A DNA stretch of 64,000 bases, from assembly GCA_002049455.2 (NCBI GenBank), contig KV918883.1, positions 62,001 to 126,000 on the forward strand. The letters run 5' to 3'. Both the position numbers and the translations under genes were made by a program. Of this stretch, positions 11,222 to 21,670 are shown one piece after another. This DNA comes from Porphyra umbilicalis (lineage: Eukaryota; Rhodophyta; Bangiophyceae; Bangiales; Bangiaceae). A model generated the notes under the pieces. It saw only the letters and a program-made list of their open reading frames with translations. It was not told the DNA's origin and ran no database searches. Numbering within the stretch: the stretch's first letter is position 1; each line of letters opens with the position of its first letter.

Positions 11222-13186
11222 ATGATCCCATCAATCTGTTCTACTCGCAAAAAGCCCATTCTTTGAGAAATTCTCTACTATCATTACAGTTTGTATTCGA
11301 TATTTGGGCGCTCATTTATACGACCCGGCTGTATAAACGAGCCGGTCCTTACTGCAATTAAATGCACTGCAGCGATGTCATTCCATGGGACTGCTGACTC
11401 AGACATAAAGCATGTGCCCCTGTTGTCATGCAGTGAGACAGCTACCGTCGCCACAGCACCGCACACAATCCTCCCTCCATCAAACTACCACCTGCTTGCC
11501 CGCGGCCCTTTCCCCCCCACCGATCATCAACTTCCCCAGTCGTGTTGGCGGGGTCTCTCAGTCGCGACAAACAAGATCGACGCTGTAGAGTACTGATAGC
11601 TGCATGGGGTTCTACCTGTAGCTGACAGCGTCCATGCGGACGTGTCAGAGGTGGTCTCTCTGTCTAAAAACACTGGTTTGGTTGTAGACTTTCTGTGGGT
11701 GTCGGAGGAAGAGAGAGGCCGTGCGGTGGAGAGGTGGTTTGTCGTCGAGGATGACGTGAGAAGCATCGCTCAGGAGGACGATATAGTTCTCGCAGGAGAG
11801 GACGAAGACTATTGAATTGAGAGAGCATTGGGGGCGGCTCCCTGTCGGTGCACCCCCCGACGGCGGCCGCACGAGTGCGGCCACACGTGGCGTCACACGG
11901 ACGTACCGTGCTGGGGGCCGTGGGCGCTCGGGCAGACGAGAGACCCGCGCGAGCTGTGCGGGTGTGCACGGGGAGGGGCCGAGTGCATGACAGGCACCTC
12001 CTCCTGAGGGTACTTTAGCGACCGGACCAAGGCTAGGTTGGCCTGGGGTGAAGGATGAACGTGACCCAACTGCTGGTGAGACCGAAAGCGGAGCGACCGC
12101 TGCGGGGCGAAGGTGCGCCTGGTTTGCAACAAGGACTAGCGTAGCTGAGGAGCTTTTTTTTCCGGTCGTTTGCTTGATGGCGCTGTTGGTAAGAGCACAG
12201 CCAACAATGTCGCATTCCGCATATATTGCATCCACGTGTCTAGCGTGCCGCAACGTGGCAGCTCTATGCAGAAAACGGCACATGCAGCAATGTAGCTATG
12301 CGGAACCTCCACATAGAGCAGGTATTGACTTAAAGAAAGGTACTAATTCCAGTCCCATACCCATTTCTGGGGTTTGGAGGCTGTCGGGAATCTGCGGCCC
12401 TGATCCGCATAGAGGCCCTCTATGCGGACGCAGAGCGTTGATTTCGAAGCGTTCTAAACCAATTAACAGCGAATCGTAGCGCTGTCCGTGCATGCCTGTG
12501 ACATCGGACGACCGCGACGGCCACCACGTGTGGTCCATCTGATCCCGATTGATCGCACAGCTGGATTCTAATCTGCACTCGCCTGTGGACCCACTGCTGG
12601 CGGGACCCCGCAGGCGCTAGGATCGCCCAATACGTAACCACCGCAGACAAACAGGGCACCAGATTTTCGGGCCGTGCCGAGCATCTCAGGCGGCGGGTGA
12701 TACGTGCCTCGCGCGCCTTCTCACTCGGCTGTTGACACCGCCTCGCTTCAGCTGGCCAGACGAAACGTGGAGGTCCTTCCGTCCGGACGGGACTGGTTTT
12801 CTCCCCCAGTGCCGGCCCTGACGAGCCCTGATCCTGGCCCACCCCGGGCAGCGGGTCCAATTTTACAGTGTACACTGTCACACGGCCCCATGCGGGCATT
12901 TCAGGCCAGTCAAGGCCGCGGACAGCACCGCTCCGCCGCCCCCCCGAAAGAGCCTGATTTTAGAAAGAGGAGGCACCTGCTGTCGCGGTGCCGTGACATT
13001 CTTCGACGGCCCACACGACACCAGTGATTTCCTCTCCGTGGCACCCGCAGCCGCGCTACCCACGCACATGCCCTGCCGTCGTCGACACGGCGACCACCCC
13101 ACCACCACCGACCGGCGTTCCCTCCGTCCTCGTCCCTCTCTTTTGCGTGTCTGCTGCCTGTCTCGACGCGGAAGGCAGCATGCTTC
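11222..13186. other. Intergenic, with a possible terminal exon and a palindrome
   Basis: Mostly unrecognised sequence. Only a possible 3' exon at 11600-11815 (listed separately) and a 25-bp near-perfect palindrome at 12404-12428 (TCCGCATAGAGG and its inverse) stand out. Several frames of 60-200 codons exist on both strands but show no recognisable domain. Confidence 0.4.
11600..11815 (+). CDS. Possible terminal exon of an unknown protein
   Basis: A 71-codon open stretch without an ATG at its start encodes an acidic tail, with blocks LVVDFLWVSEEERGRAVE, RWFVVEDDVRSIAQEDD and a C-terminal LAGEDEDY before TGA. Protein-like composition, plus candidate acceptors at CTGTAG (near 11613) and CTGACAG (near 11618), suggest a last exon. 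The upstream exon is not found. A distant BRCT-like flavour (hydrophobic strand, then W-V) was considered but is too weak to assign. Confidence 0.3.
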   Translation: MHGVLPVADSVHADVSEVVSLSKNTGLVVDFLWVSEEERGRAVERWFVVEDDVRSIAQEDDIVLAGEDEDY

Positions 13187-14062
13187 TTGACGGCTAATTT
13201 GACGAGGACCTGGACCTGGCCGTTGTGCTCGGGGCCGCGGCTCGTCCTTGCGACCAGCGCTTCGCGTCGTGCGCGGGCGGGTGTACGAGCGGCCCATTGG
13301 CGGCTCCATGCGCGGCCGGCGACCGAACCGCAACCGCTGTTTCGACACCCCGCCCCCAACACCCGCACGCTGCTCGTATACAACCGACTACAAGAAGCCG
13401 TCAGCAAGGACGCTGAGCGTCTCTACGTGGTGATGCCGTCTCGGTTCAACATTGTGCCGCGTCCGGCACGCTGTACGACGGTGGAGCGCATGATAAACAC
13501 CGGCAAGACAGTGGCCATTCTGCACAACATGGCCATAGAGGGCACACGCGCCGGCTTCTTGGCGCACCAAAGAATGCAAGCGGTGCCTGGGGTAACTGCG
13601 GATGGGATGGGTCGACAAGCAGACAGCAATGCCTCTGGAAGAGACGGCGGGCGCGACGAGGACGCAGGTGGCCCCGGCTTCTTTGTCAATGACGGGCCGC
13701 ACGGCCCTGGCATCTGGGGCCCCCCAATGCCCGCTGATGATCACGGCCGCGACCCCTGCGACCACGACGGGCCCGAGCTTATTTCTGGCTCTTTGAGTTA
13801 CACGGATGGCACCGAGTGCGAGGCCAAGGACAAGGACGCCCACTTTGACCTAATGCGCGACCTGCCTGAGCACGTGTGGAACGAAAGAGGCCGTTTTTTG
13901 TCGCCCTACGTCTGTGGGAAACTTGCGTTCCGTCTACTTGCCGGCTTGCGCGTGTCGTTTTCTTTTCCAAAATGGTTTTTTTCCCGCTCGGCAGGGTTTT
14001 TTTTCCTTGACAACTTTGGCACCGGAGCTCAAGCCCAAGTGAGCCGACCGACGCCGGTATGA
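13187..14062 (+). pseudogene. PIF/Harbinger-type transposase fragment (DDE endonuclease C-terminus)
   Basis: From about 13370 the frame carries the C-terminal signature of plant-type Harbinger nucleases: a QEAVSKDAERLY block, then SRFNIVPRPAR, then ILHNMAIEG. The tail block HFDLMRDLPEHVWNERG matches the 'L..DL.EH.W...G' ending of these transposases. These enzymes cut and rejoin DNA through three acidic residues. Only the last part of the domain is present: the earlier DDE strands are not found upstream, where the frame turns into unrelated sequence. It is therefore a remnant. No inverted repeats were found around it, and no partner Myb-like gene is nearby. Confidence 0.72.
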
Positions 14063-15960
14063 GGTCTGTGCGCGGTTTCGTGCCAAAAAAGGAGCTGAAG
14101 GACACTGATAAAGCCTGTCCGCTGCCCCTGCTCAGCGTCTGTGTTGGGACTACTGGGTCTGCCCATTGTAGGGGTGCATTAATGGGCCTGCATTTTCTCG
14201 ATTGAAGAAATTCGCCAAGGCCATTTTCCGGCCTTGGACGATGCTTCAAAACGGTGAGAAGACTCTATGCAGCGTGGCGTGACTCGAAAGGAACAGGCTG
14301 ATACATAGAGTTGTGGAAAAGACTGATGGCAACCAGCATCACTTTGCAAGAAAAGAAGTGCAAAAGAACTTGTGCACAAAAAGATACAGAAGAAAAGCAA
14401 AAAGCAGAGCAACTGGCTACTCGGGCATGCTCATTGGTCTCCGCCGCGACAAAGACGGCCGTCCATACATCTACTCCTCAGCGTCGGTGGCGTGTGCCTC
14501 AGGGGCGATGGTGCCGGCCGGGGTACGGCAGCGGCGAGTCGGCAAAGGTGGCCGTTTGCCATGCGCCGAGTGGATCCCACGGCGGGGCCCCTGTGCCCCT
14601 CAGACGTGTGACGCACACACAACGTTGACATCCAAGCTCTTTCACCTCGTTCCCGCGTCGCCGAAAAAGCAGCAGTCCACCAGGCCGCGCCTCGTGCGGC
14701 TGTCGAATTACCAATGCAGCGCATGCGGGCGCCCCGCAGCGAGAGCCGACCAGATTATGAGTGGAAGATGAGGCTGCTCCTCATGAATCACAGGTGGCGC
14801 CCTACCAAACCATAGCCTGGCTGGCCATCGCCCTCACACGCACACACAAGACAACAGAAAAGAGTCCGACGAGGCTTTGCCGCGGCTCGTGTGGTGCTGA
14901 CCCATCCAACGAGCGATGTAAGCAGGCCACCCGGGCCCTAGAATGGGCGACCGAGGGCCAGTAGAAGGAGATTCCATGCCTCTCATATCCCTTCTATATC
15001 CCTGTCTCTGCCCTACCGCAACGTTGCCGGGCTAGCCGCAGCCCATACACGCCCGTGTGTCACTGGGCGACCTGGATTTTCCGTGCCTCGTGCGCTGGTG
15101 CCGAAGCCCTCGGCCAATGATACTGTGGCACATTCAGCGAGAGCTGACGTGTGGAGGATGACGGCATGCCTCTCGCTTGCCCCCTCGTCCCTCTTGCAAC
15201 GTATCCATGCCATGGGCCATTCAAAGCGACTGCGTGCAGGCGAGAAGCAATCTGGTTGCTTCGGACCACTTCCGACTTGACTGAGACACGTGGTGACCCC
15301 AATCGTGGCTCTAAACGGCTCGACGACCGCCGCATTGTCTGATGATATCAACAACAGTAGCCGTCTGATCGCAGAATGTCGGCTAAATTCAACTACGACT
15401 GCATGCGCTTTTGACAACGATCGCACTCTCAGGCCAGGACTCTCGCGCTGGCACACCTTTCAGCGTCAAATGCCTCAAGAAGGACGTAGAGCCCGTTGCA
15501 TGTAGAAAGGCACAGCCATCAATGAGCGTTCTGACTTCCACAAATATTTACGTTGGTTTAAGAATGTAGCCCCTGTTTTCTATCAAGTACAATGCAGCTC
15601 TCAGGACCTTGAGGTTGCAGGGTCGGAACGTCCTCGACACCCAATCATACACCCACGCGTTTCATACGTGGCGGGCCTAAATTGGTTCGGATGCGGAGTC
15701 GATGCAGCGTTGTTGGCTGTGCTCTAAACACCGTCTCTGTAGGCCTTGGCACCTTTTGCTTGCTGCGCGTCGGCTTGGAGTCGGTGCAAGTATAATAGCG
15801 AGACCACAACCGGGCGCAAGTACGGTGGTATTGCGCCCAACCCTGCAGACACACCCCAAATGATGATCTAAATATGATTTCGAAGCAGGCTACTATAAAG
15901 TGGCCCCGCGTGGCATAGTCGAATACACACTGTACTGTACGCACAGCCGAACCGTGTACA
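14063..15960. other. Intergenic, nothing recognised
   Basis: Moderate GC, short frames on both strands, no recognisable domain, repeat or RNA gene. Confidence 0.5.
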
Positions 15961-16050
15961 ATTCCCTGGACTTCAGTACAGGGTACTATACACACCCGCA
16001 CGTTGAAGAATACGTTGCCTTTTCCAGTGCACGTTGCGGGAGTACTTGAC
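15961..16050 (+). repeat. Left member of a direct repeat flanking the transporter gene
   Basis: The stretch from ATTCCCTGGACTT to GCGGGAGTACTTGA is matched by 19421-19528. The last 26 bases (16025-16050) recur exactly at 19503-19528 in the same orientation; the earlier part is similar but diverged. Its nature is unknown. Confidence 0.7.
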
Positions 16051-16887
16051 CAAAACCGTCCCGGGCGGGCCTTTTTGCGTCCTACGTTGTCCGGCGACGT
16101 CCCCAGTTTGTCTCTTGACTATGGAAAGAAGCGCATAGGTCCGCCCGACCATCGTACGAGTTTGCTCGAGGTGGCGACGTCTTCATCGTCCGTACGGTCC
16201 GCGGGAGCAGATCGTGGTTAAAAAGGTACGTGAGGGCAGGTGCGGTGTTTGCGGGGTCGTGAGGGCGGGTTGACGGGGGCGGATGTGGTCACGCTCGCGT
16301 AAGTTTTTGGGACTTGCCGAAAAGGTGGCTTCAGAGGCCTGAGAGAGCGTTTTCCTTTCGAACATTCGAATGGGGGGTTGTGTGGTCGCGGATCGCGTGG
16401 CTGCTCGAGCGGTTGCGGCCGTTCCCGTTGCCCGTGGTCGACTGGATCGGGGAGGTGGCGGCCCCCGATGGAGCATGGGCGTTGCAGGGTGTAGGGGCTG
16501 GAGGAAGAGCTGCGTGTTTTTTGTGGGTACGTTGATCATGGGGAGCCGGTCGGGGTGGGAGGGTGCTCGGTGGTGGGGGGTGGGGGCGGTGTGGGACGGG
16601 AGGCGGCGGGGCTGTTGAGGTGTTGGGCGCCGCGCCGGTGACGCCGCCACCCTCTGAGCGAGACGGCGACGGCGGGCGGCGGGGACCAGGCACCGGCGGC
16701 GGTGTGGGGGCGCTGTGGTTGTGGTTGACGTGGACCGCACGTCTGCCCGCGCTGCCCACCCGCGCTCTGTGCCGCCGTCCCCCCCCGCGCGCGTCGCCAC
16801 CGCTGCGCTCGTGGACACCTCTTCTATCCCTTCTTTCTCTGTTTTTGTTTTGTTTTTTCTCCTTCTCGTGCGCATTGCGACCTCTAG

Positions 16888-19369
16888 GATGACGCGGCGA
16901 CGCTCCCCCCCCCGTCCTCACCGCCGCCGGCTTCGACATCACGTTCAACCCCCACTATGGGCGGGTCCCCCCCCCCCGGGCGGCGCACCCCCCCCCCCCC
17001 TGACCCTCACCTTCACCTCCGTGTGCGTGGGCATCCCCACGTCGCGGGTGCCGGCGTCCCCGGCCGGGGCGGCCACCCCCCCCCCCCCTCCCCCGGGGAG
17101 GACCCCGCGGCTGCCCGCACGAGCCTCCTCTACCGCGTCACGGGGCGCGCCGTCTGCGGGCGCCTCGTGGCGGTGGTGGAGGTTGACGGCCGCGGCGGCG
17201 CGAGCGCGCTGCTGCGCGTGCTGGCGGGCTTCGGGGAGGGGCGGGGGGGGTCGTCTCGGGCACCGCCGAGTGGACGGGCGTGGGGGGGGGGTGCGCCTCG
17301 CCCTCGTGCCCCGGGGGGCGGCGCTCGTCGGGCTGCGCTTTGGGGGGGGGGTGGGGGGGGGGTGGGGGGGGGGTGGGGGGGGGGGGGCGGCCGCCGCCGC
17401 CGCCGCCGCCGCCACCGCCGCCGCCGAGGTTCGCGCGTGGGCGGCCGTGTGGGGGATCCCCCGCGACCCGCGGGTCGTCGATTGGGCGGTGGGGGCGGCG
17501 GGGCTCGGGCAGGGGGGGGGGGGGGGGGGGATGACCGCCGCGGAGGTGGCCGCCCGTTTGGCCATTGCGCGCGCGCTGGTGTGGCAGCCGTCCGTGTTGC
17601 TGCTCGATGTACGTTTGGGAGGTGGGGCGGGATGGGGTGCACGGGGGGGGGGGGGTTGTCCTGGGGGTGGGTGGGACTGCAGGGCGGCGCGGCGTGGCGG
17701 CACGCGAGTGGCACACGCGGGCGGTCGTAGATGCGCCGCTGGTGCGGGGCGCAACACATGCTAACGCCTCTGCTTTCGATGGGCTGCACCCCGCTTCTCC
17801 GCTGCTGCCGCGGTGTGCTGCGGCCATGGCATGCCCGCTCCACCTGGTCTTGCGGCGCGTTCCTTGCAGGAGCCAACGGCGGGCTTGTTCCCCTTTGCCG
17901 CCCAAGCCGTCACGGCGACGCTGCGGGTGCTCGCGCGCGGGGGAACCCCCCCCCCCCCCCCAGCGCGCACCCCCCCCCCCTCACCCCCCCCGCCCTCGTG
18001 CTCGTCGCGAGCGGCGCCCCCCCCAAAGGCGCCTACGCCCTCTCCGACGACCTGCTGCTCCTGTCGGGCGGCCGCTCCGTCTATGCGGGCCCCGCGGGGG
18101 AGGCGGCGCTCGCCGCCCTCGGGGCGGCGGGCGTGGCGTGCGCGCCCGGGTGGGCTCCGCCCGACTTTTTCGGCGCCGCCCTCACGCTGCGGGGCACCTG
18201 GGGCGGCGACGCTGGCGACGGCGCCGGCGCCGGCACCGACGGCGATGGCGCCGGCGCCGGCGCCGACGGGGGGGGCGCCGGCGCGGCCGCCGCCGGCTGG
18301 GGCGGCCGGGGTGGGGTGCTCGAGGCGGGGGACCCACGCCGCGCGGTGGCGCGGGTGCGGCACCTTGCCGAGGTGGTGGAGGTGGCGGGCCTCCCGCTGC
18401 TGGGCGACGCGGTGCCGCCCGCCGCGGACGAGGAGTGGGGGGGGGGTCGGGCGACGCTGGCAGCCTGGGCGACGGCGAACCCTCGTCGTCGACCGGCTTG
18501 TGGCAGCCACCGTCCATGCCCCCGTCGGCTGGGACCGTGGCCGCCTCGACCGGGGACGGGGGCACGCCCGCCGGGTCGCTGCCCGCCGGGGCGCCGCCGC
18601 CACCTCCCCCGCCGCCCGCCGCGTGGGCAACGCACTTCGCGGTCCATCTCGGCGTGCACCTGCGGCGGCGCACCGTCGACGCGCCCGCGGCGGCGGCCAC
18701 GGCGCTCGCCTCCGCCGCCGCCACCGGCGCCGCCGTCGGCCTCCTCTTTCGCCCCCCCGCCGGCGCCGCCGCCGACGCGGCGTTCACTGACGCGCTCCTG
18801 TCGGCGCTCGCGCTCGGCGCGGCGGGCGTCGGCGCCGTGGCGGGCCTCGACGGCACCGCCGCGGGCGTGCGGTCCGCGGCGGGGGCGGCGGGGGTGGCGT
18901 CCACCGCCTTTCTGACCGCCCCGCCGACCCGCGGGCGCCCCTGCCACCCGGGCGCGCACGTAGCCGCCGCCGCGGTGGTGCGGAGGGGGGGGTGGCGGCG
19001 GCGGCGGCCGCCGCGGCGGTGCCAGCGCTGGCGCTCGGCGCGGGGGGGGGGTGCTGGCCGCCGTCGCCCGTGACGGGCGTGGCGGGCGTGGCGGCGTGGG
19101 CGGCCGCGGCGGCGGTGGCGGCCGATGCGGCCGCGTCGGCAGTGGCGGCGGCGGCGGGCGCGCCGACCGGGGGTAGCGGGGCGGCGGCGGCGGTGGTGGT
19201 GGGGGTGGGGGGGGCGGCCGCGCTCGCGGCGGGCGGCTACCCGCTGCCGGTCGAGGCGTTGTCCGACTGGCTGGCGTGGGCGCGGTGGGGGAGCCTCCCG
19301 CGCTACGCCTACCGGGCGATGCGCGCGGTGTGGGGGGGGGGGACGTGCCGTGGGCCACGTGCCAAGTGA
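16888..19369 (+). CDS. ABCG-type half transporter with a degenerate ATPase domain (5' exon not found)
   Basis: The order is that of ABCG (white/PDR-like) half transporters: nucleotide-binding domain, then membrane domain. An exon opens at 16888 after a strong pyrimidine tract ending TCTAG. The Walker A position (17179-17214) reads VDGRGGASALL, lacking the essential Lys. The signature position (17531) reads MTAAEV instead of LSGGE. Walker B is kept as PSVLLLD and, across an intron (17609-17869), continues EPTAGL, matching the family DEPTSGL. The H-loop His is absent (VASGAPPKGAY), followed by a typical DDLLLLSGGRSVYAG block. The membrane part (18600-19369) ends with the family-like LPRYAYRAMRAV block. 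Reading frame changes at several G/C runs, which may be assembly error or decay. Either a pseudo-ATPase or a dying gene. Confidence 0.62.
17609..17869 (+). other. Intron in the ABCG-like gene, within Walker B
   Basis: The donor GTACGT follows the Asp codon of VLLLD. The acceptor TTCCTTGCAG precedes GAG CCA ACG GCG GGC. Splicing is phase 0 and rebuilds the family motif LLLD-EPTAGL exactly, which makes this 261-bp intron one of the firmest calls here. A G-rich tract follows the donor. Confidence 0.85.
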
Positions 19370-19420
19370 AGCGCGACGCGGCTTGTTTCAAGCCTAAATA
19401 ATGCTCCGGAACTTACACAA

Positions 19421-19528
19421 ATTCTCTGGACTTACGTTCAAGGTACTACTCAAGATTGGCAAACAACCCACACCCCAGAGCCTCTCTTAATTTCTTCAGA
19501 GGCCAGTGCACGTTGCGGGAGTACTTGA
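19421..19528 (+). repeat. Right member of the direct repeat flanking the transporter gene
   Basis: Contains the exact 26-base match to 16025-16050, plus a diverged copy of the preceding sequence (ATTCTCTGGACTTACGTTCA). Compared with the left member it has extra sequence (about 19450-19500). Confidence 0.7.
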
Positions 19529-21670
19529 TATTGGGACGGTGTGCACGTAAAACGGGACCGTGAGAAGGACACAGGACGTTGTGCTGTACGTTCTTGATAT
19601 GAACGTGTCTGCAAGCCTTGGGCAATGTCTCCCATGTGTTATTTTTTTCGAGCAAGTGTCCACGTCGTCTGTGAGGGACGCTTGTATGGTTTCCAGCTAC
19701 GAATCGCTCTCAATGGGGTGAAAAACGCGGTCGAGTGCGTTGTACAGGCTGGAAACGACGATTCCTGCTGCACTCGGTCGAAGCAGTTATCCGTACTTAG
19801 AAAAAGATGCGTTTGTGCGCTCTGAGGGGCATGTTTTTGAATTTTTGACTGGGGCAGGGCGGCGTCCTTGCACTCTGTCAGTCGGTGGCTCCCCTGTCCG
19901 TGCGCCGACCGGCCCTGCGCCCCGTGCCAGGCCACCTGCCCGTTTTTGTCCTCTTCCGCCCAACCGCGCGCCGCGCGCCACGCGCTGCACACCCGAGCGC
20001 GGCGGGTGAGGGCGGCGGCCGACGCCGCTAGCGGCGTTGCCGTCGCGCCTGCCGCCGACGCGGCGGTGGGCCGTGGACGACCGCGCGCGCAACGCGCACC
20101 CGCATGCGGCGGCGGGCGGCGGTGGCGGCCGCGACCGCGGCGGTGGCGGCCGCGGCGGCGGCGACGGCCGCAGCGGTGGTGGTCCCCGTGGTGGCGGCGC
20201 ACGGGCGCCGTCTGTCTGCCACCACGTGCAGCTGCCACCGTCGGATGCGCGGCCGCCGCTGCCGTGGGGGTGGCGCGGCCGCCGCGGGGGCGGCGCGGCC
20301 GCCCCCGCGGCGGCGGCCGCCGCTCTGCCGCCTCGGCCACCCGTCGCGTGGCGGCCGCCGGGGTGGTCGGGCGCGGGGGCAGCGCGCCCACCCGACGGGC
20401 GGGCGGCGCCCGAGCCGCCGCGCCCCGCCGCCGCCGCCACCACCGCCGTCGCCGCGGCGTCCGCAGGCGTGTCACAGAGGGCAGTGGCCGCCGCAACGGC
20501 CGCGTCACTGCCCCGCCGCCGCGGCGTCGGCGGTTGCGAGCGACCGCCGCGGCGGTGGCCGGCCGGCGGGCGCCGCCACCGCCGCCCGCGGAGGGGCGCC
20601 GTCGGGCCGCCGCCGCCGGCGGCGCCGCTGGCTTTGCCCCCCCCCCCCCCCCCCCGACGGCGTGGCGCCCGGCTGGGGTTGAGGCACGCCTGCCCCTGCC
20701 CCAGCCTCTGGTGGTCGCCGCCCCCGCCGGCGGGGGTCCCCTGTCAACGCTGCTCGTGTGCGCGCGTGGCGGCGGCGGCCTGTGGCGGCCGCCCCGGCGA
20801 TGGCCGCCGCCGCAGCGTCGGCACCCCCCCCGCCCCGCGTGGCAGCGGCGGCGGGCACGCGGCGCCCGCCCCGCCGGCCGATCAGGCAGGGGCACCCCGG
20901 TCGGGTACACCCCGCGCCGCCCCCGGCCCCGAGGCGCCGCGCGTGGGCGCGTGGGCGGTGCGGCAGCGGCGCGCCGCCGCCGCCGCGCACGTGCGGCCAC
21001 GCCGCCGACGGCGGACCGGTGGGGGCGCGACGGCGCGGTGGGCGCCGGCGCCAGGCGCCACGCCGACGCGGGGGATGCGAGGCTTGCATCGGGCGCCACG
21101 CACGTGGGAACTCGTGAAGACATGGTGGGGGGGGGGTCTACGCCCCCCGCGGTCGCCCCGCTGGTCCGCGCCGTCCTCGCGCGTGGTCTGTGCGGCGGAG
21201 ATGGCGCAAGGGCGATTGTACGGGGCTCCCACGGTGGCCGCTCTGTGGTGTGGGTGAGAAAGCGGTGGAAACAAGACAAGGAGTCTCTTTTGGTGTGACG
21301 AGACAGTGGCGTAGGTGTAGGTAGCATTGTGTCTGAGCCGCGTTGCCCTCTTGTCCGAGGAGACCCTCAGAAGATGCTCGTGTCGCTCTAGTCTTTCGTC
21401 GTGTGAGTACGGTTTTGTCGTTTCGCAAGTCCAGGGTGTTTTCGCGAACGCGCTTTCAGTACGCTGAAAAACCGTTGGTCAGAACACGAGGAAGCCAGAC
21501 CGCGTCAGAGCCGTTTCAACAAAGATACATAGACAGGGGGTGCCGTCAAGACGTGGCGTGACGCTGGCAGCCCCGACGCCCGGTGCCCATCGCCCCCCCT
21601 CCCCCCCGCGTGCCCGGACATCCTCCTCCCCCCCCCCCCCGGTCCTTCCTTCCCCCCCCCTGCCGTCGCC
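19529..21670. other. GC-extreme stretch with overlapping open frames, coding strand unresolved
   Basis: Between about 19868 and 21300 all six frames stay open for hundreds of codons because the sequence is almost stop-free. The longest are a plus frame 19868-21298 (476 codons, ending KQDKESLLV) and a minus frame 19639-21327. Neither shows a recognisable domain; both are dominated by Ala, Arg, Gly and Pro. The plus frame has slightly more protein-like stretches (for example PLPQPLVVAAPAGGGPLSTL, and a C-terminal segment near 21130-21298). A gene is possible but not demonstrated. 21300-21670 shows nothing beyond G/C runs. Confidence 0.3.

Noticed and set aside
11600-11815. BRCT domain in the orphan exon
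   Set aside because: Only one hydrophobic strand followed by Trp-Val is similar; the rest of the domain is missing.
19639-21327. 562-codon minus-strand frame
   Set aside because: In sequence this GC-rich all frames are open; composition is Arg/Ala/Pro noise with no domain, and the plus strand has a comparable frame.
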